From the NCBI GenBank assembly GCA_902702965.1, contig CACRXP010000001.1:4432060-4496059 (forward strand): a DNA stretch of 64,000 nucleotides, given 5' to 3'. The notes under the pieces are model-generated. The model did not search any database. It had not been told where the DNA came from and worked only from the letters and a program-made list of their open reading frames with translations. Made by a program: the position numbers and the translations under genes. Source of the DNA: Spirometra erinaceieuropaei (Eukaryota; Platyhelminthes; Cestoda; Diphyllobothriidea; Diphyllobothriidae). Below are positions 46,671 through 60,159 of this stretch, piece by piece (within the stretch, counting starts at the first letter, position 1; every line of letters begins with the position of its first letter).

Positions 46671-49600
46671 GTTTTGTTTCCGTGAAAATCATGTGAAGGC
46701 GTGTTTAAGAAATTGCACTGTTTCCAAAAAAGGACGATTTTAGCTTTTAAAATTCTTTTTCGCAAATTTATTGCGTTTCGCGCCATAAATCCAAGGAATA
46801 AACTTTTTTAACAGTAGTTTATTTTGCAACACCGAGAACTACTAGGCGTAAACAGATATATATTAAGTACGCGCGTCATACTGCCCCTTTTCTGCGTCAC
46901 GCCCTGCGATGAAGATATTCGGACAATGTCTTTCAGTACTCAACCGCAAAAGGATACGAAAATTAGAAGCGGAAGGGTTGTCACATCAGTCGTTAGAAAT
47001 TATTTATAATATTAGTAAGGTTACTCTGTGATGAGTACTTAATGATGGAACCGTACCCAGAAGTAGACAGGGGTGGGCCAAGACGGTCCACCAGTACGCA
47101 AGGCGATGATTTTATTTGTCGTACACTAAAAAACATCACTACATGCCCATTAGGACCATTCACAGGAAATATCTGCCGATAATCTAAATTAACATAGCAA
47201 GGAAAAGGGTTTTTAAATTTGAACTTCTTCATAAAAGATCATGCTCATGCCGTATTTAGGTAGGAACTTATTAGAGAACGTTTTTATTTGTTAGGAAATA
47301 TATTGATAACCGGCCCTTATTCTGGAAGAACATTTACATCTGCGATTATGTCTTATTTTTAGACAAGCAAAAAAGTCGACCCAGATGGTTATATGCGTGA
47401 AGAACTTCCAAAAAGAGCACACTGCGCCTATGGCAACCTTCAAGATCTGTAGACGGTTAATAATTCGGGTGGCTATTAAATACGGAGAGCGGCCAGCCTG
47501 GTGTTCGACTACTGATACCATCAACAGCAAGGTGTTTGTCCGCACTGTGAAGGATTTTTTCGATTACAACGACATCCGCCGACACCGACTAAATGCTATA
47601 ATGGTATACGACAATGCCCTCGTCTAGCGCTTTAAAAAAGTATAAATTTAATGACATTTTCAGCCGTAATCTGACTTTATAGACAACGGCCAGCCTCTCC
47701 GCATGTGACCTCCAATCGATTTGTATCCCTGTTAACGGCCGGGATCTCAAACTTACCAAAAATTGTTTTGCACTTGTCAAAAAAACATTGCCGCAGGACG
47801 AATAAGAAACTTTCAATTCAAGAAAAAACGTGGTTTTGTGTTAGACAGACACATTAAAAAATTCATTATAAACAACCTGGCCATCTCCATGTCTGAGAGG
47901 CATTCTGCAGTGATAAATGCAAATGGACAGTCAACAAAGTACTGTTCCTTTCTTTTTGCTATTACTTATCACCATTTTCCCTATTTCATGTGTCTGCCTT
48001 CATTATACGCCCGTATAGTTAGCCTAATTTAAGCAACTTGTAAAAGAAGCACTTTCTGAAATTCAAAATTTCAATGATAATTTATTACTTTTACCTTAGT
48101 AAATATTAATTTAATATTTCATTATTAATTCTTTTTAAGATCGCAGTTTGGGCAGATCTTGTATCAAGGGAATTTTCTTTTGCTAACTCATGATATTTCA
48201 TGATTCAGCACATCTAATGCATGTATTCTGAGTCCTTTTTTCAAGTTTGACGCATCGCACGGAATCATGAAGACGACTTCCTTTTCATCAAAACAGACAA
48301 ACCTAGAGTGAGCAATCAAGATGCAAGATGCCGTCGACGGTTTGGGCATCACAAATACGTGGTGCCTTCTCGGTTGCCTTCTAACAAACTCAGTCATAGT
48401 CCTAACGCAAGGATTGTTAACCCTTACTGTCAGTCTGTGAATTTGACTGGAACTCTCTATTTCTTTTCCATTTGACTCGTGTGCACACGTACATACAGGT
48501 AAGTGAGCCTCATTAGATAACTTTCACCATAAGAGAAATGGACTGTTGACAGTACTGCGTTTGTGGGGGATGGGACAGTTGTCTTCACAATGCGGGATCG
48601 CTTCTGAATAAACTGCCTTGCCACCTGGAAATCGAAATTTTTGCAACTTGTGCCGAATGACTCAATAGCTATGCAAAGCGGCCGGACAGTATTGCATTAT
48701 GCACTGAGCGTGTAAATAATGGTTAAGTCGAATTTCGTTCTCCGTAAAGGTGAGTTGACTATAGGGTGAACTGCGTTTCCAATCTATTGGTAATGAGGAG
48801 CTCGAATGAGTGTTTGAAACGCTTAAACGCCTCCCATTGGAGCAGAGCATATTTTCCAGTTATTTTTGTAGCTTCAATATTCACATTTCGATCAAAAACC
48901 GATAATTTCCCTTATTCGGGAAATTACCTATGCCTGTACTTATCCCAGAACTTATGTACCATTTGCGCGCGCTTCTTTTATAACGGTTATTTTCCAAGTT
49001 AAGATTTGATTTTTCATTGCTCGAAAATTAACTAAATAACCATATTATTTTCGGAAAAATTGAAGCTGTTTTTTCATTGAATCTCTGGCTTTCATGACCG
49101 CGTAATTTTGTACCAAATGGGCAGTAAGCGTGCTTTAAGTCTATATGTAACTGAAATTTACAGGCTATGATAAATGCACTAGAAGTACTCAATAAACATC
49201 CGGCCGCGTCTTTATCAAGGTCCTCTACATCTACGCTAAGATGATTTCTCTTGCGCAGTTTTGGGTGACAAGTAACTTACAAAAGGAACGGCACTGTATT
49301 ATTCGTTTGGAAATGTTTTGTGACTAACCAGTCTCTAGTGCACGTATGCTCACAGTTTTTGAAATCGGTCCTAAACAACTAGAAAACGGAATTCTTTGTT
49401 CGTGTCAAAAAGGTTGTTATCAACAAGGTGACCGCATGAACAAGAAAAGTACCCGACTTTTGTCCTGTTTTCACTTTGGAAAAAATAAAGGTCATGGGCG
49501 TTCACCCCAGCAAATAATGTTGTGGGGAAACACTGCGGTGGGTCTCTTCCTCGATTAGTAAAATGCCCATTGCAAGTTTTCGTTAGGAAAGCCTGCTTGC

Positions 49601-51519
49601 TTGGACGATTAGTTTTCGCGTTTAGACGAACATATAAATACGATCAAATCAAGACATATGAGAACTCATTATATGGGTAAAACTTTTAAAGATCCATACG
49701 CAAAGGCACCTTTATGTATGATCGGCCAGGGAAGTCGATGGTCGCAAAGTATCCCTTAACGGTTCGAGAAAACCTTCATATTAAACGAACTCGATCGCTG
49801 TCAGAAGGCGGGTCGTAAATTTGTGGAAAAATATTGCTCCTCATATACAGAAAACGATAGTTTTAACTCCATCCAATGGCTATATTCTAACTTTTTCATC
49901 GTTGACTAGTCTCTGGACATGAGAACATACGAAAACGGTCATTCCTGCTGAGTTTCCACTCACAAATATAAATCCGAAAGATGTGCAAGCCATTTTCCTG
50001 CATATCATTCTGCAAAATCTCTCTGAATGTAAAATAGCTGAAGGGCTAACTTTCTGCATACTTCGTTCCTTCTTGAAGGACTTATAAACAGCAACCAGTT
50101 AAAAAGAGCTTTAACACGTTTTTGTGCTTATGCTATTTCACCAACTTGATCGGAATCACGGATATATACTATGCACGTTTGCAAGTCCGCTTGGGCGTGC
50201 GACATGAAGGATGGTACCTCTGATATCTTATTTTCTGCTTTTTTTCAAATTTCTGACAAGACTCATTTTTTTCCATATCCTTTGCAAGTCTTCGTCTAAC
50301 TGAGGGTCGTTTATTTTACTTGGTCTTTTTCTGAACCATCCGGTTCAATCCCAGAAGTACTGAACGTGCTCATATTTCGCTAATTGGGTCGCCTACTGTG
50401 TGCATTTTGCACTGCAATTTCATGGAGATTTTTTAACACTTGATGACATATTTAAAGCCCATTTCACAGTTATGGCTGATTCACCGCATGAATGCAAGAA
50501 ACCATAAAACATTCCTTCCGCTTCTGAATACGCACACAACCTTTTAATCACGTCATAAATAAACTTTCAAGATCAAGTTCATGCAGAAAATTCCACGCCT
50601 GCCGAATAGTCTCCTTCATTTGACCTTCCAGTTCTTTAGTTCGATTGGATAACAGTCCCCGTAGAGTTTCAGTTAGATTACTATCGGACCTCAGTGATGT
50701 CTAGTTCGTTGTGTTGATTCGATTGCTTCTTAATCAGTGTTTTTTCATTTGGGCCTGATGCATGTTAGGTCAGAATTCCTGTAACAACAAGCGCCCGCCG
50801 CTCTCTTTACACAAAAGGACAGAAACTGAGCAGAGGCTGCTTGATTGTATGCCTTTGTCTTATGCTTTCGCTGTAAAAAAACAAAATAAACACTACTCAG
50901 ACCATTACATTACCAACTTTGCAAGATAATTCACTGCTGTCTAAGAGCTGTTTATGCAGCTAATATTTGTAATATTCAGACTATACCGATTAACTTTCTC
51001 TTCATCAAATAAGACCACCTTGCCTCACTAATCTGTCCCGATGACATGATCTCCATTCAGCCCAACAAGTCCATCGCTTCCTTAAGAAATTGGTTAACAT
51101 GGTATTTTTTAAAAAGTTTTGATAAGCGAGTACTCATAATCTCATAATTATTCTATGAAGTGTAATCCTTGAAAATTTATCACGAAGTCCCTTTTGACAC
51201 TTCGTACGCTATTGTTTCTTGTTTTTACTTCCCGTGGTGTTGTGTTTGGACTGATGTGCAAAGATTTCCCTCCTTCCAATTCGTAGCCTCTTATGGAAAT
51301 TTTTACGAACTGCAATTTATTTGTTCAGCACGATGTTCAATCCCCTCGGTCATCGTTCAGTATCTCCACTGCTAAAACCATTGCATACAACGGGAAGTCT
51401 CGTTTCGTTCTAAATTCCCCAACAGTACTACTTTGACACTGTAAAAGGAGAAAGAAAACTTAAATTCGTCATGTCTGAGGACAGTTCATTTCGTTACTAC
51501 TACGCATCAGGTTGGCCTC
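46671..51519. other. Long stretch without recognised genes or repeats
   Basis: Frames of 60-89 codons occur on both strands with no family signature. A possible FB terminus remnant (atttcatgattcagcacatc) lies at 48194. This is the longest interval in the window free of the named repeat families. Confidence 0.35.
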
Positions 51520-52004
51520 ACTCAACTGATCGTCGGCTATAATCTATAACTTGTACCGTGTGTCCCCGCAGCTGGGTGAGAACAGATGCGGAGACATGCG
51601 TGAGAACTGGCTTTTAGTGACAGCAGACACTTACTGCTTGCACTCCTCCTCCTCCTCCCTCACCTGGGGGGAGGGGTGTAATGACAGAGTCAGCAAGACC
51701 TGAGACGGGAGAAAGCGCAGGTAGCTGGCGCGGCGGAAACCCACACCTAGGCGTTCCATCATACTCCCTGGTCCACAACATGTCTTGACCAGGATTTCAC
51801 ACAACAAGAATGAAAGAGGGACGACTCAGATCCCACTAGGTGGGAGCGTCATTAGGGCCACATTAAGAGGGAGCCGTTGCAGCCAGACTATCAGTCCTCC
51901 AGTCAATCATTCCATAAAAACACGCAATAGGTTTATTGGGAGATCCGAGTTATAGCCTCACTTGGAAACCTTCCAAGCCACAGTATTTAGTGCACCCTGA
52001 TAAA
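51520..52004 (+). mobile_element. R element, full-length plus-strand copy
   Basis: The weak 5' end (gtaccgtgtgtccccgcag) is followed by tcctcctcctcctccctcac, gacagagtcagcaagacctg, ggcgttccatcatactccct, and the 3' block gccacattaagagggagccg with gaaaccttccaagccacag. It ends at gcaccctgata, as does 25481-25977. Confidence 0.7.
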
Positions 52005-52153
52005 TCCAAGCACATTGGATTGTTTATAATGAGGAATATGCACTGGGAGTCAAAATCACACTTGCTCTTCTCTTTTCAGTGCGCCGGTCGATTGCCCGAG
52101 CCGGTCGACTAGAAGAATAAGCCGTCGGTACGTCCCACACGCATGACCTGTCC

Positions 52154-52185
<32 letters not shown>

Positions 52186-53270
52186 CAGGATTTCAAGTAA
52201 AGTCGATGGGCTGACCGGATCTCCCATGCGGCAGAGGAGCTACATGGAGAGGGAGTCAAAGAACACACTTCATACTTAACTGAGAGGTGCCGGTGATGTG
52301 AGGTAGCCGATATCACGCTCCCTATCAACTTCCGAGCACGAGTTTGTTGTTTACAGCCGGTCAGTTGTCTGATGAGGAAAGTGGGTGATGATAACCAATG
52401 CCACATTAACTAACTGTTGATCTGCGTGACAACCACATTCTGGTCATTCTCATAGATCGATATTACATTAAAAAAACTTTTATAATGGACGCTTGTTTAC
52501 AATGAAAGTTTGTCCTTTTTGTGCTTTCATGTAAAAACCGAGGTAAATACGTAAGATTGCAGAGACTGTTACCAAAAGAAGGTCACCTTGTTATTATAGG
52601 AAGGGTCGTAGTAGGTAGTTTTGCAAGACCTTTAAGACTTTCCTGTTTGCCTTAACGTTTCACATGTGAATCTACTGAGGTAAGTAACCAGAACCACGCT
52701 TCTGAATGAATTCCAAAACTGCTTCGGTGAATGGGGATTTCGAACTGCAGTAAGAGTACTGGTTTTGTTTTACCATATAAAACAGTGGTATTACTTTCCT
52801 TTAGAAGTAAGATTTTATGTAGAACCGACCTTCCTACAAGTCTTAAAAGTTTTAAATACTTCGCTTTTTTCCATAAGCCATTAGTTTATCTACTTGGCTA
52901 CAGAAGGCCGACGGAAAAATATCTACAGATTTGTGGCGGTGTTTTGGTGCTTTTGATTTCTAAAGGTGGGTGAAAAGAGGCAAAGTGGAAGAGAAACATG
53001 TCAATGTGAGGGAAGTGGCTTAACGGTGTAGATCAAGATAACCAGCTCTGCGGCCTCAACAAGGTAATATTTAGTCATCAACTAAGCTGACGATAATAAT
53101 CCAGAAAGAGATTCTAAAAAAACGCCGTTTAGAGAAAAGAAGTCTAAACTGAAAGGACATGATGAAGGATAAGTGTGTGGTATTTTGTGACTGGCATTCT
53201 CATAATTTCCGATACAAACGAAGATGCCAGTCCCGGGAACTAGTTTATAAAAAGTAGACATGATCGCTGG
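52005..53270. other. No gene; (CA)n tract at 52157-52186
   Basis: About 15 CA units interrupt otherwise unremarkable sequence. Open frames across it have no family signature. Confidence 0.4.
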
Positions 53271-53340
53271 AAGAAGAGTTTCATTCTCCTGATGCTTCGA
53301 ATTCTCGCCCGAACCCATCATCAGAGACAGTGACAGATAC
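53271..53340 (-). repeat. PLE-type 3' hairpin motif, diverged copy
   Basis: The minus strand carries CTGATGA, the hairpin region and GAAGCATC (53289-53323), with the same flanking order as 28688-28722. The outer helix keeps two Watson-Crick pairs and one wobble. Confidence 0.45.
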
Positions 53341-54321
53341 GGGTGATTTGTGAACAAGAAGTTACAGTATTTATAGGATGCAGTCGCTATGCTACTGCAT
53401 CTCATAATTTATCATCTGGCGGGTGTTACTGTATATGTACCGTTTTCGCACAATGGAAGAGTTTGAAAAAAGCGACGATTTAACATTTTAAAACAGACTT
53501 TCCATGGATATTGCGGTAGGTTGGTACTGGTCTAACGTGACAGACCGGTAGTTTCCCACCATTATTCTCCACCCACCGGGGGTTGCTATAAGTACCAAAA
53601 ACTGCAAAACCTGAACACCTGTTTCGCACCCTGACCAGCACGGTCTCTGGTCATGCCAGTAAAAGGAAAGTTGATGAAATCACAGTATTTTTCGGGATTC
53701 TCAGCAAATTAGTGGAAAAGATGCCTGGCGTCCGTGCTTTGGCGTTTGTCTGTAAGAAGTACCAGAATGCGGCCGAGGAGGGACCTCATTCACTCATTTC
53801 CAATGCACTATACCGGCATTTCTCATCCTCTCGGACAGAAACCGACTTATTTGACAATTGTGCCATCTTCCATAGGAGTACGCAACTAACCTTCCATCAA
53901 CACCTCAAAGTCCACCATCTAAGGGACCGATTTCTGCATAAAAAACGGAATTCTCAATCCCGAGGTAGAACACACCAAAAGTGATTTTGACTGACAATGG
54001 GCATGTCGCAATGCTGCAATATTGACCCGTATGTGGACATGGTCATAGTTCATATAAGCGTTTCGATAGTAGCATTAATGTATGCGAGTTTTGCGTTTTG
54101 TGCTTCTCAGAGTTATCCAATCACTAAGTGGCAAACGAATAGTGGTAGATTCGGTTATTTGTAGTAGCCACTCCAGCTGAACAAGGGATCCCGGCGAACC
54201 TATTGTTTAAATGAATCCTTTTGTTAATTGCACTATCATATATGGGTGACGGAGAATCCTGCACAATAAGGCATGCGATGGTTAAAAGGGAGCGCGGTTG
54301 GGAAGAATAAGTCAAATCCAC
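53341..54321. other. No recognised gene
   Basis: A 90-codon plus-strand frame at 53712-53984 has plausible composition (FVCKKYQNAAEEGPHSLIS) but no identifiable family or splice context. Confidence 0.3.
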
Positions 54322-55569
54322 ATACAGTGAGTGACCGGCCTCATGAAATGTTTGCTGAAATTCTGAAATGCGTTTTCGACTAGGAAGGATTACTTGGCCG
54401 CGGTTGTAATGCTGATTATCTTAGGGCATATTCTTATAACATTTCGGACTCGGCAGGATATCCACTTTTAATTGCACTTCTTTTCAATCTCCTGTAGAAA
54501 GCGTGCTTGGTAAAAATGACTACTTAAGTAGCATGCATTTTTCCCATTGATTTTCGATGGTCTTGGAAATTTAAATTTATTTTATAGAAACCACAAACAA
54601 AAATATGCCTTCTTTTAGTCAATCAATAGAGAATCACTTCTTCTTTATATTTTATACTTAAGAAAGGAGTATTATTGGGTTTTAAAAAAGTTTTTAATTA
54701 TGAAACTTTTTAAGACCGCGAAATGTCCATTCACATAGCATCGTACCTGGCCGTTTACCACTGCTCCTCATGAAATGTACAACATGGTCCGCATCCACTG
54801 CAAAATTTTATGGACCCTGTATGATATCTCTTTAATGGCATAGAAAAATATGTGATTTTCTTTACGCGGAACGCATGCACCTTGTAGAGTGAAATCACTA
54901 AACGCTAATGCAATAAATGATCAGGCTCCAAATTATTCGGCAATTAGAAAACTTTTTTAAAACCAAATAATACTCCTTCCTTAAGTATAAAATATAAAGA
55001 GGACGTAATTTTCTATTGATTGACTAAAATAAAGCATATTTTTATTTATGGTTTCTATAAAATATTCTATATAAAATATTCTATATATATATATTCTATA
55101 AAACCAGGCAAGTATCAAGGCTGACGCAATCAAGACCAGCAGGAACAATCAACGCATTACTCTGATGATGGAAACGAGAGGGTTTCCGAAACGTCAGTAC
55201 AAATATAACTCGGTCCATGAATTCGCCCCATCTTCTTCTTCGTCTTCTTCGGGGGATGATGAACGGGATACAATATCTGGACCTCGAATCTTTACCCATA
55301 TCAATAAAAATATATTTAAATTTCCAAGACCATCAAAAATCAATGGGTAAAATGCATGTTACTTAAGTAGCCATTTTTTACCGAGCACGCTTTCAACAGG
55401 CGATTTAAAAGAAGTGCATTTAAAAGCGGACATCTTGCCGAGTCCGAAATGTTATAAGAGTATGCCGCAAGATAAGCAGTATTACAACCGCGACCAAGTA
55501 ATGCTTCCTAATCGAAAACGCATTTTAGAATTTCAGCCAACATTTCATGAGATAGGTCACTCACTGTAT
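54322..55569. mobile_element. Foldback element FB-D, interrupted in its right arm
   Basis: The ends are atacagtgagtgacc at 54322 and ggtcactcactgtat at 55569, an exact 15-bp inverted pair. The arms match as in other FB copies (ttcccattgattttcgatgg at 54551 with ccatcaaaaatcaatgggta at 55330). The right arm is split by a PLE 3'-end fragment between about 55066 and 55311. Without it the element would be about 1000 bp. Confidence 0.75.
55066..55311 (+). mobile_element. PLE 3'-end fragment inserted in FB-D
   Basis: It aligns with the inverted 3' end of PLE-2 (60785-60930): tgatgatggaaacgagaggg, cgaaacgtcagtacaaatat, aactcggtccatgaattcgc, gatgatgaacgggata and tctggacctcgaatc. It is flanked by ataaaatat on the left and ataaaaatat on the right, an imperfect A/T-rich target duplication. 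It contains the best-preserved hammerhead-like hairpin (55158-55199). No coding sequence remains. Confidence 0.65.
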
Positions 55570-58354
55570 AATCAAGATGGAACTGTTCCGTGCGTGCCGC
55601 AACATGTGACATCATCCGAACTAACTGCCTCCCGCAGGTACCACATTCTGTTACTTTAATGAACCATTGCGATCGACCCGTGAAATATATGGAAATACAA
55701 AGCGAGAAACTAGTATGCGTGCGTTTGATACACTTCACGAGAGTTCTGCGTTCATTATTTCGGGCGCATTAATTTTGTGGAAACATTGCTTTCAAACTCG
55801 AACCGCTCTTTGCCTGCACACGCATCTACATTTGCATGGCGTGATTTTGGAGTGACTTGGGACGATTTTTATGACTGTGCACTATGGCAGTATGAAGCAC
55901 ACCAAAACGGAAAACATGTGCCCTGAAACGGGAACAAGTCTGCGCACCCCCGAATTCCAGTCGGGTGTGTTCTACCTACTGAACTGCCTTCCGACCACTT
56001 GAATAATCGATATTTCCTTCCTCGCTCGCTCGCGCGGAAAGAAAAGGTTTATTTATTCAACGACTTTTCTGTTGAAATTGAAGGAGAAAACCTTTTGCTT
56101 GGAGAAGTTTTGCACATTTACTTCATACACGGTGGTCAACTAAACAACTCAAGTATCCTCTTAGGCCCCACGCCCGTAAGCCTTTAGGGAAGAGACCATG
56201 GGTGGCACAGTGTCAGTAAGAGCCTTAAAGAAATAGTTTATAGGGGTCTTGGAGAGGATGCCTACCGTGCAGATTTTTGTAAATATTAACCAGATGCCAG
56301 CATTCTACGGTTCAGATTTTTCGGCATCAGAGACCCTACTGAATGACCATCTAAAACATAATGGTAAGTTAATGTAGAGCAATACGAAACAAGTGCCAAC
56401 GTCGAAATATTAGGGCGACATCTTCATGTATTTAATCCTCTGGCTAAACGTTCTGGTTGACCATAAACCGCAATTTTGTCCCTTTTTAGCCGGGGGTGGA
56501 TTGTCTACGTCGGAAGACTGTTTGGCTTTTCGTAGAAATAGTAAACGAGGGAATGGACTGTCTAATCATATTCGTTCCTCGTAATAATCATAGCTTTGTG
56601 AAAATTGCTGCAGAAAGGACGTTCTTTGAGCATCCTTTTTGTGTTCGGTTAACAAGTGTGGGACTAACCATGACAAATATGCCAAAAATGTGATCTGAAT
56701 ATCCGAATGCCGCGTATATGCCGCACTTCCTAGTCAAAGGGCTACGTATCTGCTCTCATGGGAGGGGGGTCGGAGGCATGCCGTATTAACAAACACCCTT
56801 TCTAATAAACTACCTTTGTTTTGTGATAGATTGAAAGGTTAGAAAATCAGTGCACTTTATCGCGTCTTATCAATTTTATGGCATCCTAAGTATCTATTTA
56901 TTAGTTTAAATTACTACAGATTAAAGACCTGAGACGTAAGACGTATATTGAGAGAACACGGTTTGGGTTTTACTCTTTTATGCCAAATAGTTTTGTTCAC
57001 ATATAACTTATTAAAATTTTCGCCCTAATTTTCATGTCCCAGAAATGTTATAAATTTGAGACGCGTGTTTTGTATGCATCTATTCTCTTTTAATACTCAT
57101 CGCTTTCTCGACGTCGATCAGTGACAGAAGGTTGGTTGAGTTCGCATGCTCTGGCTCCAAACTGACACCAAAAACAGTCTGGCTCCAATCAGCATGATGT
57201 TTCAGACGCGTAGGACAAATCCTGCTATGTCCTGTACACCAGTAGCCCCAATTAATACATTCAGCTGCAGGATGAGCTGAATTACACAGTCATCGCTCAC
57301 TTCCTCAATGTAGAAAATGATGGACAAGTTGACGTTCAATCTGCCACACCAGTAGGCTGTCATTAAAAGGATGAAGTGCCTCGATAGGGCTGGAAACCCA
57401 CTTTTGCTGCTGTCTCGTCAGATCCCATTTCTTCTTATTCCCCCAATCTGCTACCTTATTCGGCCAGGCCCGGCAACGAAAAATGTCACCTTAAGCGACC
57501 ATTAAGACCCTTAAAGCACGTCCAGTTGCATCCGCTGCGTGCCGCTGAGGGCAGTTCCCCAGCCCCTCCTCCCCCCCCCCCCGGACTATTCGTCTCCAGC
57601 ACTTACTGGGTTATTCGCATACACTTACAGACGTATATGTATAAAAGCGCTGCACTTTTAGGCCGCCTTACTGCGCAGTCGAGTGAAAGGATGCCAGGGT
57701 CGTGAAGGCGCAGGCGCATTTTCTTGCAACCTAAAGGCCTCTTCATCAAATGTCCCGGCTGCATCCCATCCCTCCGGACAAATAGCCAACCACCCAGTTC
57801 CCTAGCATCCCACTGTTGGTCGTAGGAGGAGGCGCATGGAGGAGGTGGGGGACGTTAAAGAGGGTCAGACGCCTGCGTACGGAACATGTGTGTTGACGGA
57901 ACAGCCCTGACTGAACTTTAAACAGCACTTCTGGCAGAGATCTTACGCCGGCAGCTTGCATACATAGGACGCAGTGTTTTCTAGTGCTTCTTTTTGGAGG
58001 CCATGTCGGTGTGCCGAAAAAGGACTCCTTCCAAGTGAATATCATTTGCATTTAATTAGCTTCACTCGGAGGTGCCAAGCTCGCTACGGTGCCTCCGTTT
58101 GCTGCGTCTGTTTTCTGGTCATCCACTGACTTTCAAAAGTCCTCCTATCCGTCTTCTTGCATTGATAGCGATTTCGGAATGCGTCGTTTGTATGGGACCG
58201 TAGGGCGATCTGCGTCACTGGGAGGGAGAAAACGGATTATGATGGTTGAAAGAATACGTTCATAGAAATTCGGTTGGCGAAATGATGGCTGACTTGCCTT
58301 TGGGCAAGAGAACCCCCAAAGTGCAAGAACGTGAGAGCGTAAACTGCTTTTTAT
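55570..58354. other. No recognised gene
   Basis: A C12-14 run lies at about 57568-57581. Frames at 55999-56187 and 57746-58051 are open but give no known family. Composition turns GC-richer from 57500. Confidence 0.35.
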
Positions 58355-58675
58355 GCGTAGGTAATATCATTCTGCTTATATCCTGCGCCGCTGTGCGGCT
58401 GCTGGTTGGACTCGAGAGAGAGTTCATAAGGCACAACGGAACGAGTGAGTTCCGTAAGAACGATCGGTGAACGCCCCCCACCGAACGAAAACTGACAGGG
58501 CAACGGGCTCGTGGCTCAGTGGTTAGAGGCGTGGGCTTCTAACAAACAGGTCGCGAGTTCGAGCCTCGGGTGTGCCACACTTCGGGGTTGGGTATGACTG
58601 GCTGACGATGGCTAATAGGCCAGAAATGGTCATTCCAGTCTCGCCTGTCTTTCTCGGTTATATCATTCTGCCAAT
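58355..58675 (+). mobile_element. Permuted SINE: 3' domain, then tRNA head, then body
   Basis: 58355-58475 is the 3' domain (gcgccgctgtgcggctgctg, then gagtgagttccgt). A linker (gcgccccccaccgaacg) leads to the head at 58503-58576 with A box tggctcagtgg and B box gagttcgagcc, then the body to attctgcc at 58672. The head resembles tRNA-Arg(UCU), whose anticodon loop is CTTCTAA, and it cannot fold a proper acceptor stem. Confidence 0.75.
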
Positions 58676-60159
58676 AATTAACGCACCTTTAGTTAACTTG
58701 ACATCCCGAAATCTCCAAACTCGCCGTCATGGGATCTAACGTCGAAATATTCATTTTTGCATAAAATGCGTTTTTTCTAAATAACTTTTAAGTGTGATGA
58801 GACGATGGGATCAATGGCAGACTATACTTATAAAATTTCTACTATTCTGCTGTGCGTAAAATAGAATTTTCCCAAATGTACATCTCGAACAAGTCAAAGT
58901 TTTCATTTCATGTCTGTTCGCGGTGAACCTAAATGTCACAGTTGAATTTTCTTGAACCTCAGTATGTAGCGAGCTGGATAAATGACGAAGCATGTTGAAG
59001 CAGCAAATGAATTATTAACGCCGCAAACGATGATTTCTAGTCGGTGTTCGGTGACTTGTAAGCAAATTGGATAACAGCAGTGCAGTGTCAGCCCATTTAC
59101 CCTCTTTCGTGTCTCTGGGTTCCACTGAAAATAAAAGATGTGAATTATTAAAAATGAATTTGAGAATAGTGGTTTGTCTAGCCCACACTCTCTCCTACAA
59201 GTTTCTCATGTGATCTGACTGTCACTCAAAAAAAACCTATCTCAGTAACCCGGATTTCTCGCTGAAAACAAGACCTCACAAAGCGGATCCGTGGCGACCT
59301 GATACGCACTTCTGAGGACAGAGTTATTCTGTCAGCATATAGAATACCAGTTCACGGCGTCTGACTCATCATGGTACTTGTCGGCTTTATAATACTGAGG
59401 GAAGTCCACACAAAGGCGGCCTCACTCGCTCCTTTTCTTGCCTCTCTTATTGCGAGTCAGCGGTTATTTGCGCAGACCGAAGAATAGCATTAGCAAAATG
59501 TCGGCGTAGCATGTAGCCTCCGTTCAAAGCTTGCAACTGGGATGACTGGTCCCTGTTCTGTCGCACTCAATAGCTTAGCGAATGCGCATTTGAGACATGC
59601 ACAATTCCGAAACGTGCTGTTCAGCTCCAATTTCGGCGAATTAAACGACAGAAGTCCAATTCGCCCATGAGAGGTCCCAGCCTCACTATGCAGCCGCATA
59701 AGACCTGTGAATCACAGGTCGGCCGCTGAATATGCGATCATATTTGCATTTTAGACATGCTAAATATTTCATTGGCCAAACGTGAGTGCCAATAGTTCGT
59801 GTTCGACTTCAGAGTTTCATCAACTCTACGACCATTCCAGACAGAAAAAATAAGTCTACAATGCCTCATCACCTACAGAGATCTTTGCACTTTATAGTAG
59901 TCTGCATCTGATAAAACTGCAGCCGTTACATGCGCATGTGAGGTATCTCTTTGCTATATAATGTAATTCGTTTTTGGCATCGGTCCAAGACCTATTGAAT
60001 CCAGGGTTTGGAATTGAAAGGGCAGGCGATTTTAAGCATACCTAGACTTTTATTTTAAAAAATGAGAAGGTATGAAGGTTGGCACGAAATCGGACGATCC
60101 GGTGGTAAACATTATTCAATAATAGTCATGTAGATTGCCGAAAGCCTTGACGGAGTACG
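58676..60159. other. No recognised gene
   Basis: Short frames only between two SINE clusters. Confidence 0.35.

Noticed and set aside
53712..53984. 90-codon plus-strand frame
   Set aside because: Reasonable composition, but no family, splice context or repeat support.
58503..58576. Functional tRNA-Arg gene
   Set aside because: A and B boxes and a CTTCTAA loop are present, but the ends cannot form an acceptor stem and the unit recurs with a SINE body. Same for 60495-60570 and 62401-62470.
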